A stretch of 64,000 bases of DNA, taken from positions 186,001 to 250,000 of the forward strand of contig NZ_WMBB01000003.1 of assembly GCF_009708175.1 (NCBI RefSeq). The letters are read 5' to 3'. The position numbers were made by a program, and so were the translations under genes. The stretch is from Nocardia aurantiaca. GTDB taxonomy: Bacteria; Actinomycetota; Actinomycetes; Mycobacteriales; Mycobacteriaceae. The stretch's first letter is position 1. Each line of letters starts with the position of its first letter. Below, piece by piece: positions 46,311-54,607 of this stretch. The notes beneath the pieces are model-generated. The model did no database searches and was not told where the DNA came from. It saw only the letters and a program-made list of their open reading frames with translations.

Positions 46311-46711
46311 TGACACTCCTTGCATCATGCGAGAATCGACGACAAGTCCAAATACATTTCTCCACACGACAATTCGCATATGCCTGTCGATATCGATGGC
46401 AATTGCGTCGCGATACCAGAGATCACGAAAATTTGTAGTTCGTTGCGTAGCAACCGATCTCAAGCCCCGTTTTTCGTTGGCGGTTATGTTTGCACGCTCA
46501 ACAGGCCTGCGCAAGTGGACGTTTCACGATCCGCCTGCCAACTAACCTTTCGAAACACACAGTAATGTTCTTGTCGCGCCGCTACCTGGCGGATCGGGCG
46601 AGAAATCACGTCCGGTTCATGTTTGCCGCCGCGGGCAGATCCGGCGGAACCGACGTACCGCCCGACCGGATGCGCGGATGCCGCCGTCGCGCCGTCTGCG
46701 ATCATGACCCG
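46311..46711. promoter_or_regulatory. AT-richer divergent promoter region between SARP and TetR genes
   Basis: About 400 bp without a gene. The part from ~46311 to ~46600 is visibly poorer in GC than the rest of the window. It must hold the promoters of both divergent genes. One CTAACC half-box lies near 46542-46547 with no matching partner at 11 bp. No clear -10 pair could be assigned. Confidence 0.5.
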
Positions 46712-47308
46712 GTGTCTGAGCTAGGACGCCTTCGACGCACACCCGTGCAGTCACGCAGCAGAGAACGAGTCGAGCGCATCCTCGACGCCACAAGGGAACT
46801 CGTGGACGAGCACGGGATGGATGCGGTGACGACCCGCGGGATCGCCGAGCGCGCCGCCGTGCCCATCGCCACGCTCTACCAGTTCTTCGCCAACCGGGAG
46901 GCGGTGTTCCGGCAGCTGCTGGACCGCGACATGGAACAGATCGACCGGCGGGTCGCGGCGGAGATCGAGACCCTGCGGGCGGACGACATCGCCCACGCGA
47001 TCACCGTGTTCGCGACCGTGCACCGCACACACTTCCTGCGGCATCTCGAATTCGTGGCACTCTACTTCGCCTTCGGCGACAGCAAGCTGGTCCGCACCCA
47101 TCAGCGACGGTGCGCACAGTCATTCGGCCACCTGCTGCTGACATCGGGGGTGATGCCCGCGCACACCGATCCCCGAGTGTTCGGTGTCGCGATCGCGATC
47201 GCCGAAGGCACCATCGAACACGCCTACCGGGACATCCCTCGCAACGAGTGGGTCGTCAGCCAAGGGCGGCTGGTACTGCAGCTCTATCTCGAAAGCCAGT
47301 GCGGCTGA
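46712..47308 (+). CDS. TetR-family regulator
   Basis: 198 residues. GTG at 46712 is chosen because it gives normal TetR length; a longer frame from 46490 adds an improbable leader. The N-terminal helix-turn-helix is complete (RILDATRELVDEHGMDAV, IAERAAVPIATLYQFF). The C-terminal half is a helical ligand domain rich in His. The neighbouring P450-terpene operon starts 60 bp downstream, so it may control it together with the SARP. Confidence 0.85.
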   Translation: MSELGRLRRTPVQSRSRERVERILDATRELVDEHGMDAVTTRGIAERAAVPIATLYQFFANREAVFRQLLDRDMEQIDRRVAAEIETLRADDIAHAITVFATVHRTHFLRHLEFVALYFAFGDSKLVRTHQRRCAQSFGHLLLTSGVMPAHTDPRVFGVAIAIAEGTIEHAYRDIPRNEWVVSQGRLVLQLYLESQCG

Positions 47309-47330
47309 GGGCCGATGGCGCCACCGACCC

Positions 47331-47371
47331 CTAACCCGGTTCTAACCGCCCCCGGCTAGCGTCGCGCCATG
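47331..47371 (+). promoter_or_regulatory. SARP-type operator with leaderless promoter (terpene operon)
   Basis: CTAACCC (47331-47337) and CTAACCG (47342-47348), 11 bp apart, then 8 bp, -10 TAGCGT (47357-47362) and ATG 6 bp later. Layout and spacing equal those at 44303-44343. The P450-terpene synthase-prenyl synthase operon is therefore probably switched on by the same activator. Confidence 0.75.
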
Positions 47372-48769
47372 TCCAGTCAGCGCATGATCAGCGTCCGATC
47401 CGCCCCCCTGCGGCCGCTCCCCCGCTTGGGCCGCCCGGACGGGCTGGACAACGGACTCGCCCTGCGCCGCGACCAATTGGACTTCCTGTCCCGCGGGCTC
47501 GAGCGCCACGGCGACGTCTTCGAATTCCGGCTGCTGGGTCTTCCGATGGTTCTGGTCAACCACCCCGACTACATCAGGCACATCCTGGTGGACAACAGCG
47601 CCGGCTACGACAAGAACGCGGTCTTGTTCAAGATCGTGCGCCCGGTGCTGCGCAAGGGCCTGATCGCGAATGCCGATCACGAACTGTGGCTGCGGCAACG
47701 ACGCATGATCGCGCCGCACCTGACGCCTCGCGCCATCCGCGACCTGGCCGGGAACATGACCGCGGAAACTATGCGCATGCTGGAACGCTGGGACGGCTCC
47801 GATGCGCCGATTCTCGATATCACCGATCAGATCGGCCAGCTCGCACTGCGCATCGTGAACCGGTCGTTGTTCAGCGCCGACGTCGACGCCACCGCCCTGG
47901 CATTCGAACGCGCCTTCGGTGAGGCCAATACCATCTTGGGATCGTTCTTCCGCTTTCCGTTCCCTCCACTGTCCGTGCCCACGCGCAGCCATCGGCGTCT
48001 GCGCCGCGCGATCGCCGAGATGGACGAATTCGTCTCGGGATTCATCAAAGCGCGCATCGAACCGCCGAGTTCATCGGACAACACCGATCTGCTGACGCTG
48101 CTGATGAACTCGGTCGACGAAACCGACGGCCGGGGAATGGATGTCGAGCAACTCCATCACGAAGTCCTCAATATCTGCATCGGCGCTTACGAGACCACCA
48201 CGAACACGTTGTCCTGGGCCTTCTATCTCCTGGCCCGGCATCCCGATGCGGAGCGACGGCTACACGACGAGGTGGACCGGGTCATCGGCGACCGAATTCC
48301 CGATATCGACGACATCCCGCGACTTCCCTATACACGGATGGTCGTGGACGAAACGCTTCGGATCTACTCTCCGGCATACCAATTCATGCGACGTGCACGT
48401 CGGGAAGACGAGCTGGGCGGATATCGTCTGAGAAAAGGATCCAACGTTCTGATCAATAGCTATCTGCTGCATCGACATCCGGATTTCTGGGATGACCCCG
48501 AGCGGTTCGATCCCGAAAGATTCACGCCAGAAAACACCACGGCCCGCCCCAAGCATGCCTACATCCCCTTCGGCAGCGGGCACCGGGTATGCGTCGGCAA
48601 ACACTTCGCCCTGACCGAACTGGTGCTGGTACTGGCCACCGTGGCGAGCAGGTACCGGCTGCGGCTGCCGGACGGCGCGGCGCCGATAACTCCCGAAGCG
48701 CTCATCACGCTGCACCCCAAGGGCGGCGTCCATTTGCGACCGCAACGACGGAAGGCACGCGCACGATGA
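47369..48769 (+). CDS. Cytochrome P450 of terpene operon
   Basis: 466 residues: oxygen-binding helix motif GAYETTT, ExxR (ETLR) and heme loop FGSGHRVCVG with Cys near residue 406. The eukaryote-like arrangement (long B-C region, DPERFDPERF) resembles bacterial terpene oxidases such as pentalenene oxygenase. It overlaps the terpene synthase start by 4 bp, so it likely oxidises that hydrocarbon. Confidence 0.92.
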   Translation: MSSQRMISVRSAPLRPLPRLGRPDGLDNGLALRRDQLDFLSRGLERHGDVFEFRLLGLPMVLVNHPDYIRHILVDNSAGYDKNAVLFKIVRPVLRKGLIANADHELWLRQRRMIAPHLTPRAIRDLAGNMTAETMRMLERWDGSDAPILDITDQIGQLALRIVNRSLFSADVDATALAFERAFGEANTILGSFFRFPFPPLSVPTRSHRRLRRAIAEMDEFVSGFIKARIEPPSSSDNTDLLTLLMNSVDETDGRGMDVEQLHHEVLNICIGAYETTTNTLSWAFYLLARHPDAERRLHDEVDRVIGDRIPDIDDIPRLPYTRMVVDETLRIYSPAYQFMRRARREDELGGYRLRKGSNVLINSYLLHRHPDFWDDPERFDPERFTPENTTARPKHAYIPFGSGHRVCVGKHFALTELVLVLATVASRYRLRLPDGAAPITPEALITLHPKGGVHLRPQRRKARAR

Positions 48770-49779
48770 GAACCGGCGCGCTCGGGACCGCCTTCGGTCG
48801 CTTCCCCAGCCAGCTCAACCCGAACCTCGACCAGGCGCGCGAACACCTGCTGGCGTGGGTGGACCGCTTCGATCTGATCCATTCGCACCGCGCCAGAGCG
48901 AAATTCAGCGCGGCCGACTTCGGACACTTCGTGGCACTGGTCCATCCGCATGCCGACCGGCGCGGCCTCGAACTGGCCGCCGATTGGTTCGCCTGGCTGT
49001 TCCTGGTCGACGACGAACTCGACGACGGGGCGATCGGCAGAACGCCCGTGGCGGCCGCGGCGCTGGCGCATGGGGTTCGCGGGGTCCTGCGCGGCGGCGG
49101 GAACGGAGACCGTGGAGACGCGAATCAGGCTCTGCTGGCGGCGCTTTCCGATCTGTGGGATCGAACTGCCGCACACGGCTCGGCGGCCTGGCGTGCGCGA
49201 TTCGTCGACCATCTGGAGCAGTGCCTGCACACCGCCGCGTTCTGGGAGGCCGGAAACCGGATCGCCGGCATCGTCCCGGACAAGGACACTTACGTCCACC
49301 GCCGTCGGCACACCGGGGCGATCTACGTCTGCATGGATCTGATCGAGACCTTCGGGGGTTTCGAGGTGCCCCCGGCACGGTATCGCGATGCCGACTTCTC
49401 CGGCGCCCTCGATGCCGCCTGCGATGTGGTGTGCTGGACCAATGACGTCTATTCGCTGGAGAAGGAACGATCCTTCGGCGAAGTCCACAATCTCGTCTTC
49501 ATCGTCGGACATCACGAGAAGCTGAGCGAGGCCGAAGCGGTGTCGCGTGTCTGCGCTGAAATAGACACGCGCACAGAGCAGTACCTCGCCTTCGAGAAGA
49601 AGCTGCTCACCCGATCGGGGCCGGACCACGATCCCATCGGCTGCTGCCTCGAGGGCATGCGCACGTGGATGCGCGGAAACTTCGATTGGTCGAGCAGGAC
49701 GGCGAGATACGGCCACGCGCCGGCGTTCTCGACATCCATGGCCGATCCCGCAAGCGACCGCCGGGAGCATGACCTGTGA
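48766..49779 (+). CDS. Class I terpene synthase
   Basis: 337 residues of the bacterial terpene cyclase family. The metal-binding aspartate motif is VDDELDD (~residue 80), and the NSE triad is WTNDVYSLEKE (~residues 225-235), both complete. The size fits a sesqui- or diterpene cyclase. The coupled prenyl diphosphate synthase would provide the substrate. The cyclisation product cannot be predicted by eye. ATGA overlap with the P450 gene and GTGA overlap with the next. Confidence 0.92.
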   Translation: MRTGALGTAFGRFPSQLNPNLDQAREHLLAWVDRFDLIHSHRARAKFSAADFGHFVALVHPHADRRGLELAADWFAWLFLVDDELDDGAIGRTPVAAAALAHGVRGVLRGGGNGDRGDANQALLAALSDLWDRTAAHGSAAWRARFVDHLEQCLHTAAFWEAGNRIAGIVPDKDTYVHRRRHTGAIYVCMDLIETFGGFEVPPARYRDADFSGALDAACDVVCWTNDVYSLEKERSFGEVHNLVFIVGHHEKLSEAEAVSRVCAEIDTRTEQYLAFEKKLLTRSGPDHDPIGCCLEGMRTWMRGNFDWSSRTARYGHAPAFSTSMADPASDRREHDL

Positions 49780-50828
49780 GCAATCCCGAACCCCACATCG
49801 CCACGGCACGAGAAGTCCTCCATCGAGCCTGGCAGTTGACCGAACCCGAGTTGCGGAAGTCGGTGAACCAGCTGGAGGATCCCCTACGAACCGTCGCGGC
49901 TTATCATTTCGGCTGGTCCGACAAGTTCGGCAGGCCGACCGGCACCGGTTCGGGCAAAGGCGTGCGTGGTGCCCTGGCGATCGCGAGCGCCGTCGCGGCC
50001 GGCGGCGAGGACAGCGATGGGGTGCCCGCCGCGGTCATCGTCGAACTGGTCCACAACTTCTCGCTGTTGCACGACGACATCATGGACGACGACCTGCGGC
50101 GACGCGGTCGTCCCAGTGCGTGGGTGGTATTCGGCAGGGCGCAGGCGATTCTCACCGGCGACGCCCTGTTGTCCCTCGCCTTCGAAGTGGCCGCCGATCG
50201 ATCGCGCGTCCGGCACGCGGTCGCGGCAGATCTGTCCGCGGCCCTGCTGGACGTGGTCAACGGCCAATCGGCGGACATGCAGTTCGAGAATCGCATGGAC
50301 ATCGGTCTCGAGCAGTGGGAGTCCATGGCGAGCGGCAAGTCGGGTGCACTGTTCGGGCTCGCCTGCGTGCTCGGAGGCAGAGCGGCGTCGGCGGACGGAC
50401 GCCGCATCGAGGCATTGCGCAATGTCGGTCGCCACCTCGGGCTGGCCTTCCAACTGGTCGACGACGTACTCGGACTGGTCGGCGATCCCGACCGTCTCGG
50501 AAAGACCGTCGGCGGCGACATCCTCAGACGAAAGAAGTCCGCCCCGATCGTCCGAGCCCTGCACAGCGACCCCCGGCTCGCGACCATCCTGACCACCGCG
50601 TACACCCGGTCACATCCCCCTTCGAGCCGGGAAGCCGCGGACATCGTCGCCCTTGTCGAGCAGTCGGGAGTTCTCGACTGGGCCCGCACCGAAGCCGACC
50701 GATTCCGTTGCGCCGCAATGACCGAACTCGACACCGTCTCGACCGACCCACAGGCGCGCCGAGCACTCGAGGCGATTGCCGACGCGGTGCTGCGCTGGGA
50801 CCAACTGTCTCGGCGTAACCCGATCTGA
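49776..50828 (+). CDS. Polyprenyl (GPP/FPP/GGPP-type) diphosphate synthase
   Basis: 350 residues. The first Asp-rich motif is intact (LLHDDIMDDD, ~residues 95-104). The second is DDVLG, with Gly in place of the last Asp, a variation seen in several actinobacterial homologues. Makes the linear allylic diphosphate for the neighbouring terpene synthase. Chain length (C10 to C20) is open. A GTG start overlaps the preceding stop. A 202-bp stretch without features follows up to the tRNA terminator. Confidence 0.9.
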   Translation: MSNPEPHIATAREVLHRAWQLTEPELRKSVNQLEDPLRTVAAYHFGWSDKFGRPTGTGSGKGVRGALAIASAVAAGGEDSDGVPAAVIVELVHNFSLLHDDIMDDDLRRRGRPSAWVVFGRAQAILTGDALLSLAFEVAADRSRVRHAVAADLSAALLDVVNGQSADMQFENRMDIGLEQWESMASGKSGALFGLACVLGGRAASADGRRIEALRNVGRHLGLAFQLVDDVLGLVGDPDRLGKTVGGDILRRKKSAPIVRALHSDPRLATILTTAYTRSHPPSSREAADIVALVEQSGVLDWARTEADRFRCAAMTELDTVSTDPQARRALEAIADAVLRWDQLSRRNPI

Positions 50829-51030
50829 CACCGCCCTCATCCGACCGTATCGCCGGGACCTTCTGAACCATTCGTCACCCGCAACGTCGCAGATGTGATG
50901 CCCACGGGTGTCACATCTGCTCAACCCATTCACCCAGCCGCAGACCGAACGACGCGCCGCTCGACCGCGAAATCCATCAGGGGAACTCACAATTCGCGCT
51001 TCCAGGACGTGCATGTCATTGGTCCGGACA

Positions 51031-51069
51031 AACGAGTCAGGCCCGGCGCTTCGCCGGGCCTGACTCGTT
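51031..51069 (-). terminator. Perfect 18-bp hairpin downstream of tRNA-Ala
   Basis: Arms 51031-51048 and 51052-51069 are fully complementary (core GGCCCGGCG, loop CTT). On the minus strand it follows the tRNA 3' end by 4 bp, so it is the tRNA terminator. It may also stop the terpene operon from the other side. Confidence 0.85.
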
Positions 51070-51073
51070 GAAG

Positions 51074-51146
51074 TGGAGCTAAGGGGACTCGAACCCCTGA
51101 CCCCCACACTGCCAGTGTGGTGCGCTACCAGCTGCGCCATAGCCCC
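51074..51146 (-). tRNA. tRNA-Ala (anticodon GGC)
   Basis: 73 nt. On the minus strand the acceptor GGGGCTA pairs with TAGCTCC (one G-T pair). The D arm is GCGC/GCGC, the anticodon stem CCACA/TGTGG holds loop CTGGCAG (anticodon GGC), and the T arm AGGGG-TTCGAGT-CCCCT is standard. Discriminator base A; CCA is not encoded. Confidence 0.96.
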
Positions 51147-51275
51147 GTGTTCACTTCTGCGCCAGCGGGGCGTTGCCCTGCTTGCTTGAACGAAGTTACA
51201 CGACCGGTGTCGAACAAACCAAATCGCCTGGATAGAGGCTGGCGGTGGCGATCTTCCGGAGGTAGTCTCGAACGC

Positions 51276-53168
51276 ATGTTCGATAGCCGAGAGGTGGAGG
51301 CGATGGGCGACGAAGGGCTGATCGACGCGCTGCGGCGGGCACACGGGGCGGCGGCGTTCGCGCAGGCGGCGGAAATCACAGCGGTGCGGGAGGTGTATCG
51401 CCGGCATCGGGCCGGGAATGCCGCGCCGGGGGCGGGCGGAGTGCGTGCTGGGGAATTCGCCGCGGCGGAGATCGCCGTGGCGGTGCACGTGTCGGAGGCG
51501 GTGGCGGCGGCGCTCATCGATATCGGATTGGCGCTGGATTCCCTACCACGGACCAAGCACGCCTTCGCGGACGGGCGGATCGACCTGCCGCGGGTGCAGG
51601 TGATCGCGGACAGTCTGCGCGGCCTGCCGCACGAGGTGCGAGAAGTGTTGGAGCCCAAGCTCATCGAGGCGGCATTACGCTCGGATCCGGCCCGATTACG
51701 TCAAACCGCGCAGCGCTGGGTCACGCGCCTGGATCCCGGGGGTGAGACCCGCCGCCGCGAGGAACGTGAGCAGGACCGCGATGTCCGCATTCGCGCGGTG
51801 CAGGACGGCATGGCCGTCTTCGACGGCCTCTTGCCCGCCGCCGGGGCCCAGGCGCTCGCCATGCGCTTGCGTGAAATGAGCCTGCAGGTGTGTGAATCCG
51901 ATCCCCGCACCATGTCACAGCGCCGGGCCGACGCGCTGATCGCGCTCGCCGACGGCTCCGGCCGACTGCGGTGCGGCTGCGGCCGGGGTCTCGACTGCCC
52001 GCAGGCCGATGCCCCCACCACGCCGCGCCGCCCGCTCATCCAGGTCGGGGTCTCGGCCGAAACACTGCTCGGTCTGCGCGATGATCCGGCCTTTCTGTCC
52101 GGATACGGACCCGTCGACGCCGCGCTCGCCCGCACACTCGCCGAACACGCGCGCTTCCAGGTCATCCCGGAGTACTTCCCGAGCGACGCCGTCTCCGGGA
52201 CCCGGGAGGCCGGGAACGTGACAGCGGAGCCCGCCGACCCTGCCCCGCAGGACGCGCGGGCAACGGCGCAGGCCACCCTGGACGCCTCGCCGAGGACCAC
52301 TTCTACCGCAGGGCACATCGCCGCGGATGGAAACACGTCAGGCGCTGCGGATTCGGCGGGTGCTGCGAGTAACACGAATTCAGCGGGTGGCGCGGATTCG
52401 GCGGGAGCCGCGGGTTTGACGGGTGCCCCGAAGACTCCACGCCCGCGGCGAAAACGCGCACCGGCCGTTGCACCCGAAGCGCCCTGGGAACGAGCGCTTG
52501 CCACTGACAGCCGTGCAGGACAGGGCGCATCCGAGTCCACGCCGGGCGTGGATCGCGGCCGGCTCATTCCCGTCTCCGCCTCGGCGCAATCCGCCGCCGA
52601 ACAGGCTCCCGCACCGGCTGAGCCACAACCCAGATGCGCAAAAGTCGTAGCGGTGCGGCCCTTCTCGGGCGCTCCGGCCCGCGAGGTGCGCGCCATCGAC
52701 GGGCTGTGCCGCTTCCCCGGCTGCACCATGCCCGCCGCGGAAACCTCCCTGGTGCAGTTCGCCTCGCTGCCCAACGACCCCGCACCCCAGCCGAACACCG
52801 CCTACCGCGCCGTGCTGTGCACACACCACCACCGCCTGAAGCTCTTGGCGGACAAGGGAAAACACCCTTGGCGGGTCTATCTCGCCGACACTGACCGCAT
52901 GCGCTGGATCGACCCGAGCGGTGAATCCCACGAGACGGTCCGCGAGGGCGCCCGCTATCTGTTCCCGCACACCGACATTGACGCCCCAAGGCGTCCACCC
53001 CAGCTTCGCGCGGTCCCCGACTCCACCGAAACCCCCGCGCCCGGAGGTCCTTTCAAGGCGGACCTGGCATATCCAATGGAGAACCACATCCTCATCCACC
53101 CCCAGTTGTCCCGCACCACCGCCGACAATGACATCCCCGAATCCCCGACCCGAGCCGTAACCCGCTGA
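51276..53168 (+). CDS. DUF222/HNH-family protein with degraded HNH core
   Basis: 630 residues. A DUF222 domain covers ~5-300. A low-complexity linker (Ala/Gly/Ser/Asn-rich, ~350-385) leads to a C-terminal HNH-like region (CRFPGCTMPAAET, LCTHHHRLK). In active members an Asp-His pair follows the zinc loop. Here the place reads SLVQFASLP (Gln494, Phe495), so catalysis by the standard HNH mechanism is doubtful. ATG at 51276 begins the conserved domain; upstream frame extensions run through the tRNA. These genes are repeated and rapidly changing in mycolata. Confidence 0.82.
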   Translation: MFDSREVEAMGDEGLIDALRRAHGAAAFAQAAEITAVREVYRRHRAGNAAPGAGGVRAGEFAAAEIAVAVHVSEAVAAALIDIGLALDSLPRTKHAFADGRIDLPRVQVIADSLRGLPHEVREVLEPKLIEAALRSDPARLRQTAQRWVTRLDPGGETRRREEREQDRDVRIRAVQDGMAVFDGLLPAAGAQALAMRLREMSLQVCESDPRTMSQRRADALIALADGSGRLRCGCGRGLDCPQADAPTTPRRPLIQVGVSAETLLGLRDDPAFLSGYGPVDAALARTLAEHARFQVIPEYFPSDAVSGTREAGNVTAEPADPAPQDARATAQATLDASPRTTSTAGHIAADGNTSGAADSAGAASNTNSAGGADSAGAAGLTGAPKTPRPRRKRAPAVAPEAPWERALATDSRAGQGASESTPGVDRGRLIPVSASAQSAAEQAPAPAEPQPRCAKVVAVRPFSGAPAREVRAIDGLCRFPGCTMPAAETSLVQFASLPNDPAPQPNTAYRAVLCTHHHRLKLLADKGKHPWRVYLADTDRMRWIDPSGESHETVREGARYLFPHTDIDAPRRPPQLRAVPDSTETPAPGGPFKADLAYPMENHILIHPQLSRTTADNDIPESPTRAVTR

Positions 53169-53322
53169 ACTTCGAGGTCTGCCCCGAACCCAGGGGCCGG
53201 GCAGCCAGCCCGGCCTCCTCCCCGGGGTGCGGCTCACCTCTCCGTTCCCCCGATGGGCCGCACCCCACCCATTCCACCCTTGTGATGGTGCACAGGGAGA
53301 TCCGAACTCCAGTGCACCACCA

Positions 53323-53366
53323 CATGTTCTCGCAGATCACCGCATGTTTTCGCGGACCACTGCATG
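53323..53366 (+). repeat. 20-bp direct repeats before the small gene
   Basis: CATGTTCTCGCAGATCACCG (53323-53342) and CATGTTTTCGCGGACCACTG (53343-53362) match at 16 of 20 positions. A third CATG at 53363 and a fourth at 53374 continue the series up to the start codon. TGGTGCAC and GTGCACCA flank the region upstream (53286-53293, 53312-53319). Possibly an iterated operator. Confidence 0.55.
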
Positions 53367-53374
53367 CTGGTCGC

Positions 53375-53695
53375 ATGAACGACCATGAACCGAGCGCGCA
53401 AGCCGACCCGCGGGATCCACTGCTGTTGGAGCAGCGGCGGCAGCTACTGCAGGATCGGCTGCGGACCCTCCGCGCGGACCTGACAGACCTGACCGCTGCC
53501 TACCGCGATCTCCCCTACTCCGGTCTGCTGCTCGACACTCCGGGCACCGGCGCACTCACCACCCCGGCCTACTGCGTCGCCGGCGCCACGGAGGTATTCG
53601 ACGAGGCCCTCATCGAACTCGATGCCGCCAATGACGCGCTGGGCCGGGCAGCCGCCTACACGGGTCGCCTGCGTCGGCCCGTCCTCGATGCCTGA
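53375..53695 (+). CDS. Small hypothetical protein
   Basis: 106 residues, ATG at 53375. Predicted mainly helical: an N-terminal Gln/Arg/Leu coiled-coil-like segment (LLLEQRRQLLQDRLRTLRADL), then a hydrophobic loop with PYSGLLLDTPGTG, and a final helix. No family recognised. It ends 16 bp before the convergent thioredoxin-like gene. The repeats in front of it suggest local regulation. Coding potential is moderate. Confidence 0.55.
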   Translation: MNDHEPSAQADPRDPLLLEQRRQLLQDRLRTLRADLTDLTAAYRDLPYSGLLLDTPGTGALTTPAYCVAGATEVFDEALIELDAANDALGRAAAYTGRLRRPVLDA

Positions 53696-53711
53696 AGCCT
53701 TACCGCCCAGT

Positions 53712-54449
53712 CTATTTCGCGGCGTCGAGGACCCAGTTCTCGTTGTTCACGTCGACCTTCTTGCCGTCGATGAAGACCGACGGGGTGGCGGCGCGATTGT
53801 TGAGGGCGTCGTTGAGGGCCTTCAGTGCCGCTTCGGCGTGGGCGCGACCGGTGTCGGCGCGGTCGCCGGAGGTGATGCACTTGGCGACGTCGTCGTCGGC
53901 GCCCGCCTCCTTGGCGATGGCGGCCAGTTCCTTGTTGTCGTGGTCGGGGCCGCCTTCGGAGGGCTGCTCGGTGGTGAACAGCAGCGAGTGGTACTTCGAG
54001 TAGACCGGGCCGTCACCGGCCTGGGCGACACACTCGTTGGCGGCGACAGCCCGGGTGGAGTAATCCTTGCTCCGCGACTGCGGGTCGAGGAAGTTCACCA
54101 GGCGGTACCGCACCGCGATCTTGCCGAGGTCGACCTGCTGAGCGATCTCCTGCCCATAGATCTTCTCCAGCTGCCCACACGCCGGGCACAGCGGATCCTC
54201 GTAGATGTCGATGGTTTTCGCATTGGGTTTGCCCAGCACGATGGCTCCATCGGAGTCCAGCGCCACCGACACCCCGCGATCGTGCACCGGCCCGTACCCG
54301 TCGTTGCGCACCTTGTCCCCGCCGCCGCGATTCCACAGGTAGACGGCCGCCACGATCACCGCGACCACGACAACGGCCAGACCGGCCAGCGCGTAGGTGG
54401 TCTTGCTCGAGACCGGCCGCGGTGTGTGATTCGAAGTCGGTTTGCTCAC
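53712..54449 (-). CDS. Membrane-anchored DsbA-like thiol oxidoreductase
   Basis: 245 residues with GTG start at 54449. N-terminal membrane helix (YALAGLAVVVVAVIVAAVYLW) is followed by a thioredoxin-fold domain with CPAC active site (DPLCPACGQL) and the DsbA-type helical insert. The C-terminus carries TPSVFIDGKKV with the cis-Pro preceding loop. Acts outside the membrane, likely in disulfide formation or isomerisation of exported proteins. Further upstream extension in frame is not conserved-looking. Confidence 0.88.
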   Translation of the reverse strand: MSKPTSNHTPRPVSSKTTYALAGLAVVVVAVIVAAVYLWNRGGGDKVRNDGYGPVHDRGVSVALDSDGAIVLGKPNAKTIDIYEDPLCPACGQLEKIYGQEIAQQVDLGKIAVRYRLVNFLDPQSRSKDYSTRAVAANECVAQAGDGPVYSKYHSLLFTTEQPSEGGPDHDNKELAAIAKEAGADDDVAKCITSGDRADTGRAHAEAALKALNDALNNRAATPSVFIDGKKVDVNNENWVLDAAK

Positions 54450-54607
54450 CCGCAACACTCTGCCCGACGCTCCCACCCGAGCAACACCCACCCCGCCGCC
54501 CGAGATCGACGCGCACCGCTTCTTCCACCCGGCATGCGAACTCGACGACGCGGCCGCCATCGTCCTGCCCGAACCGTCGGATCCGATGGACCGCTGGCTG
54601 AGCGGCC

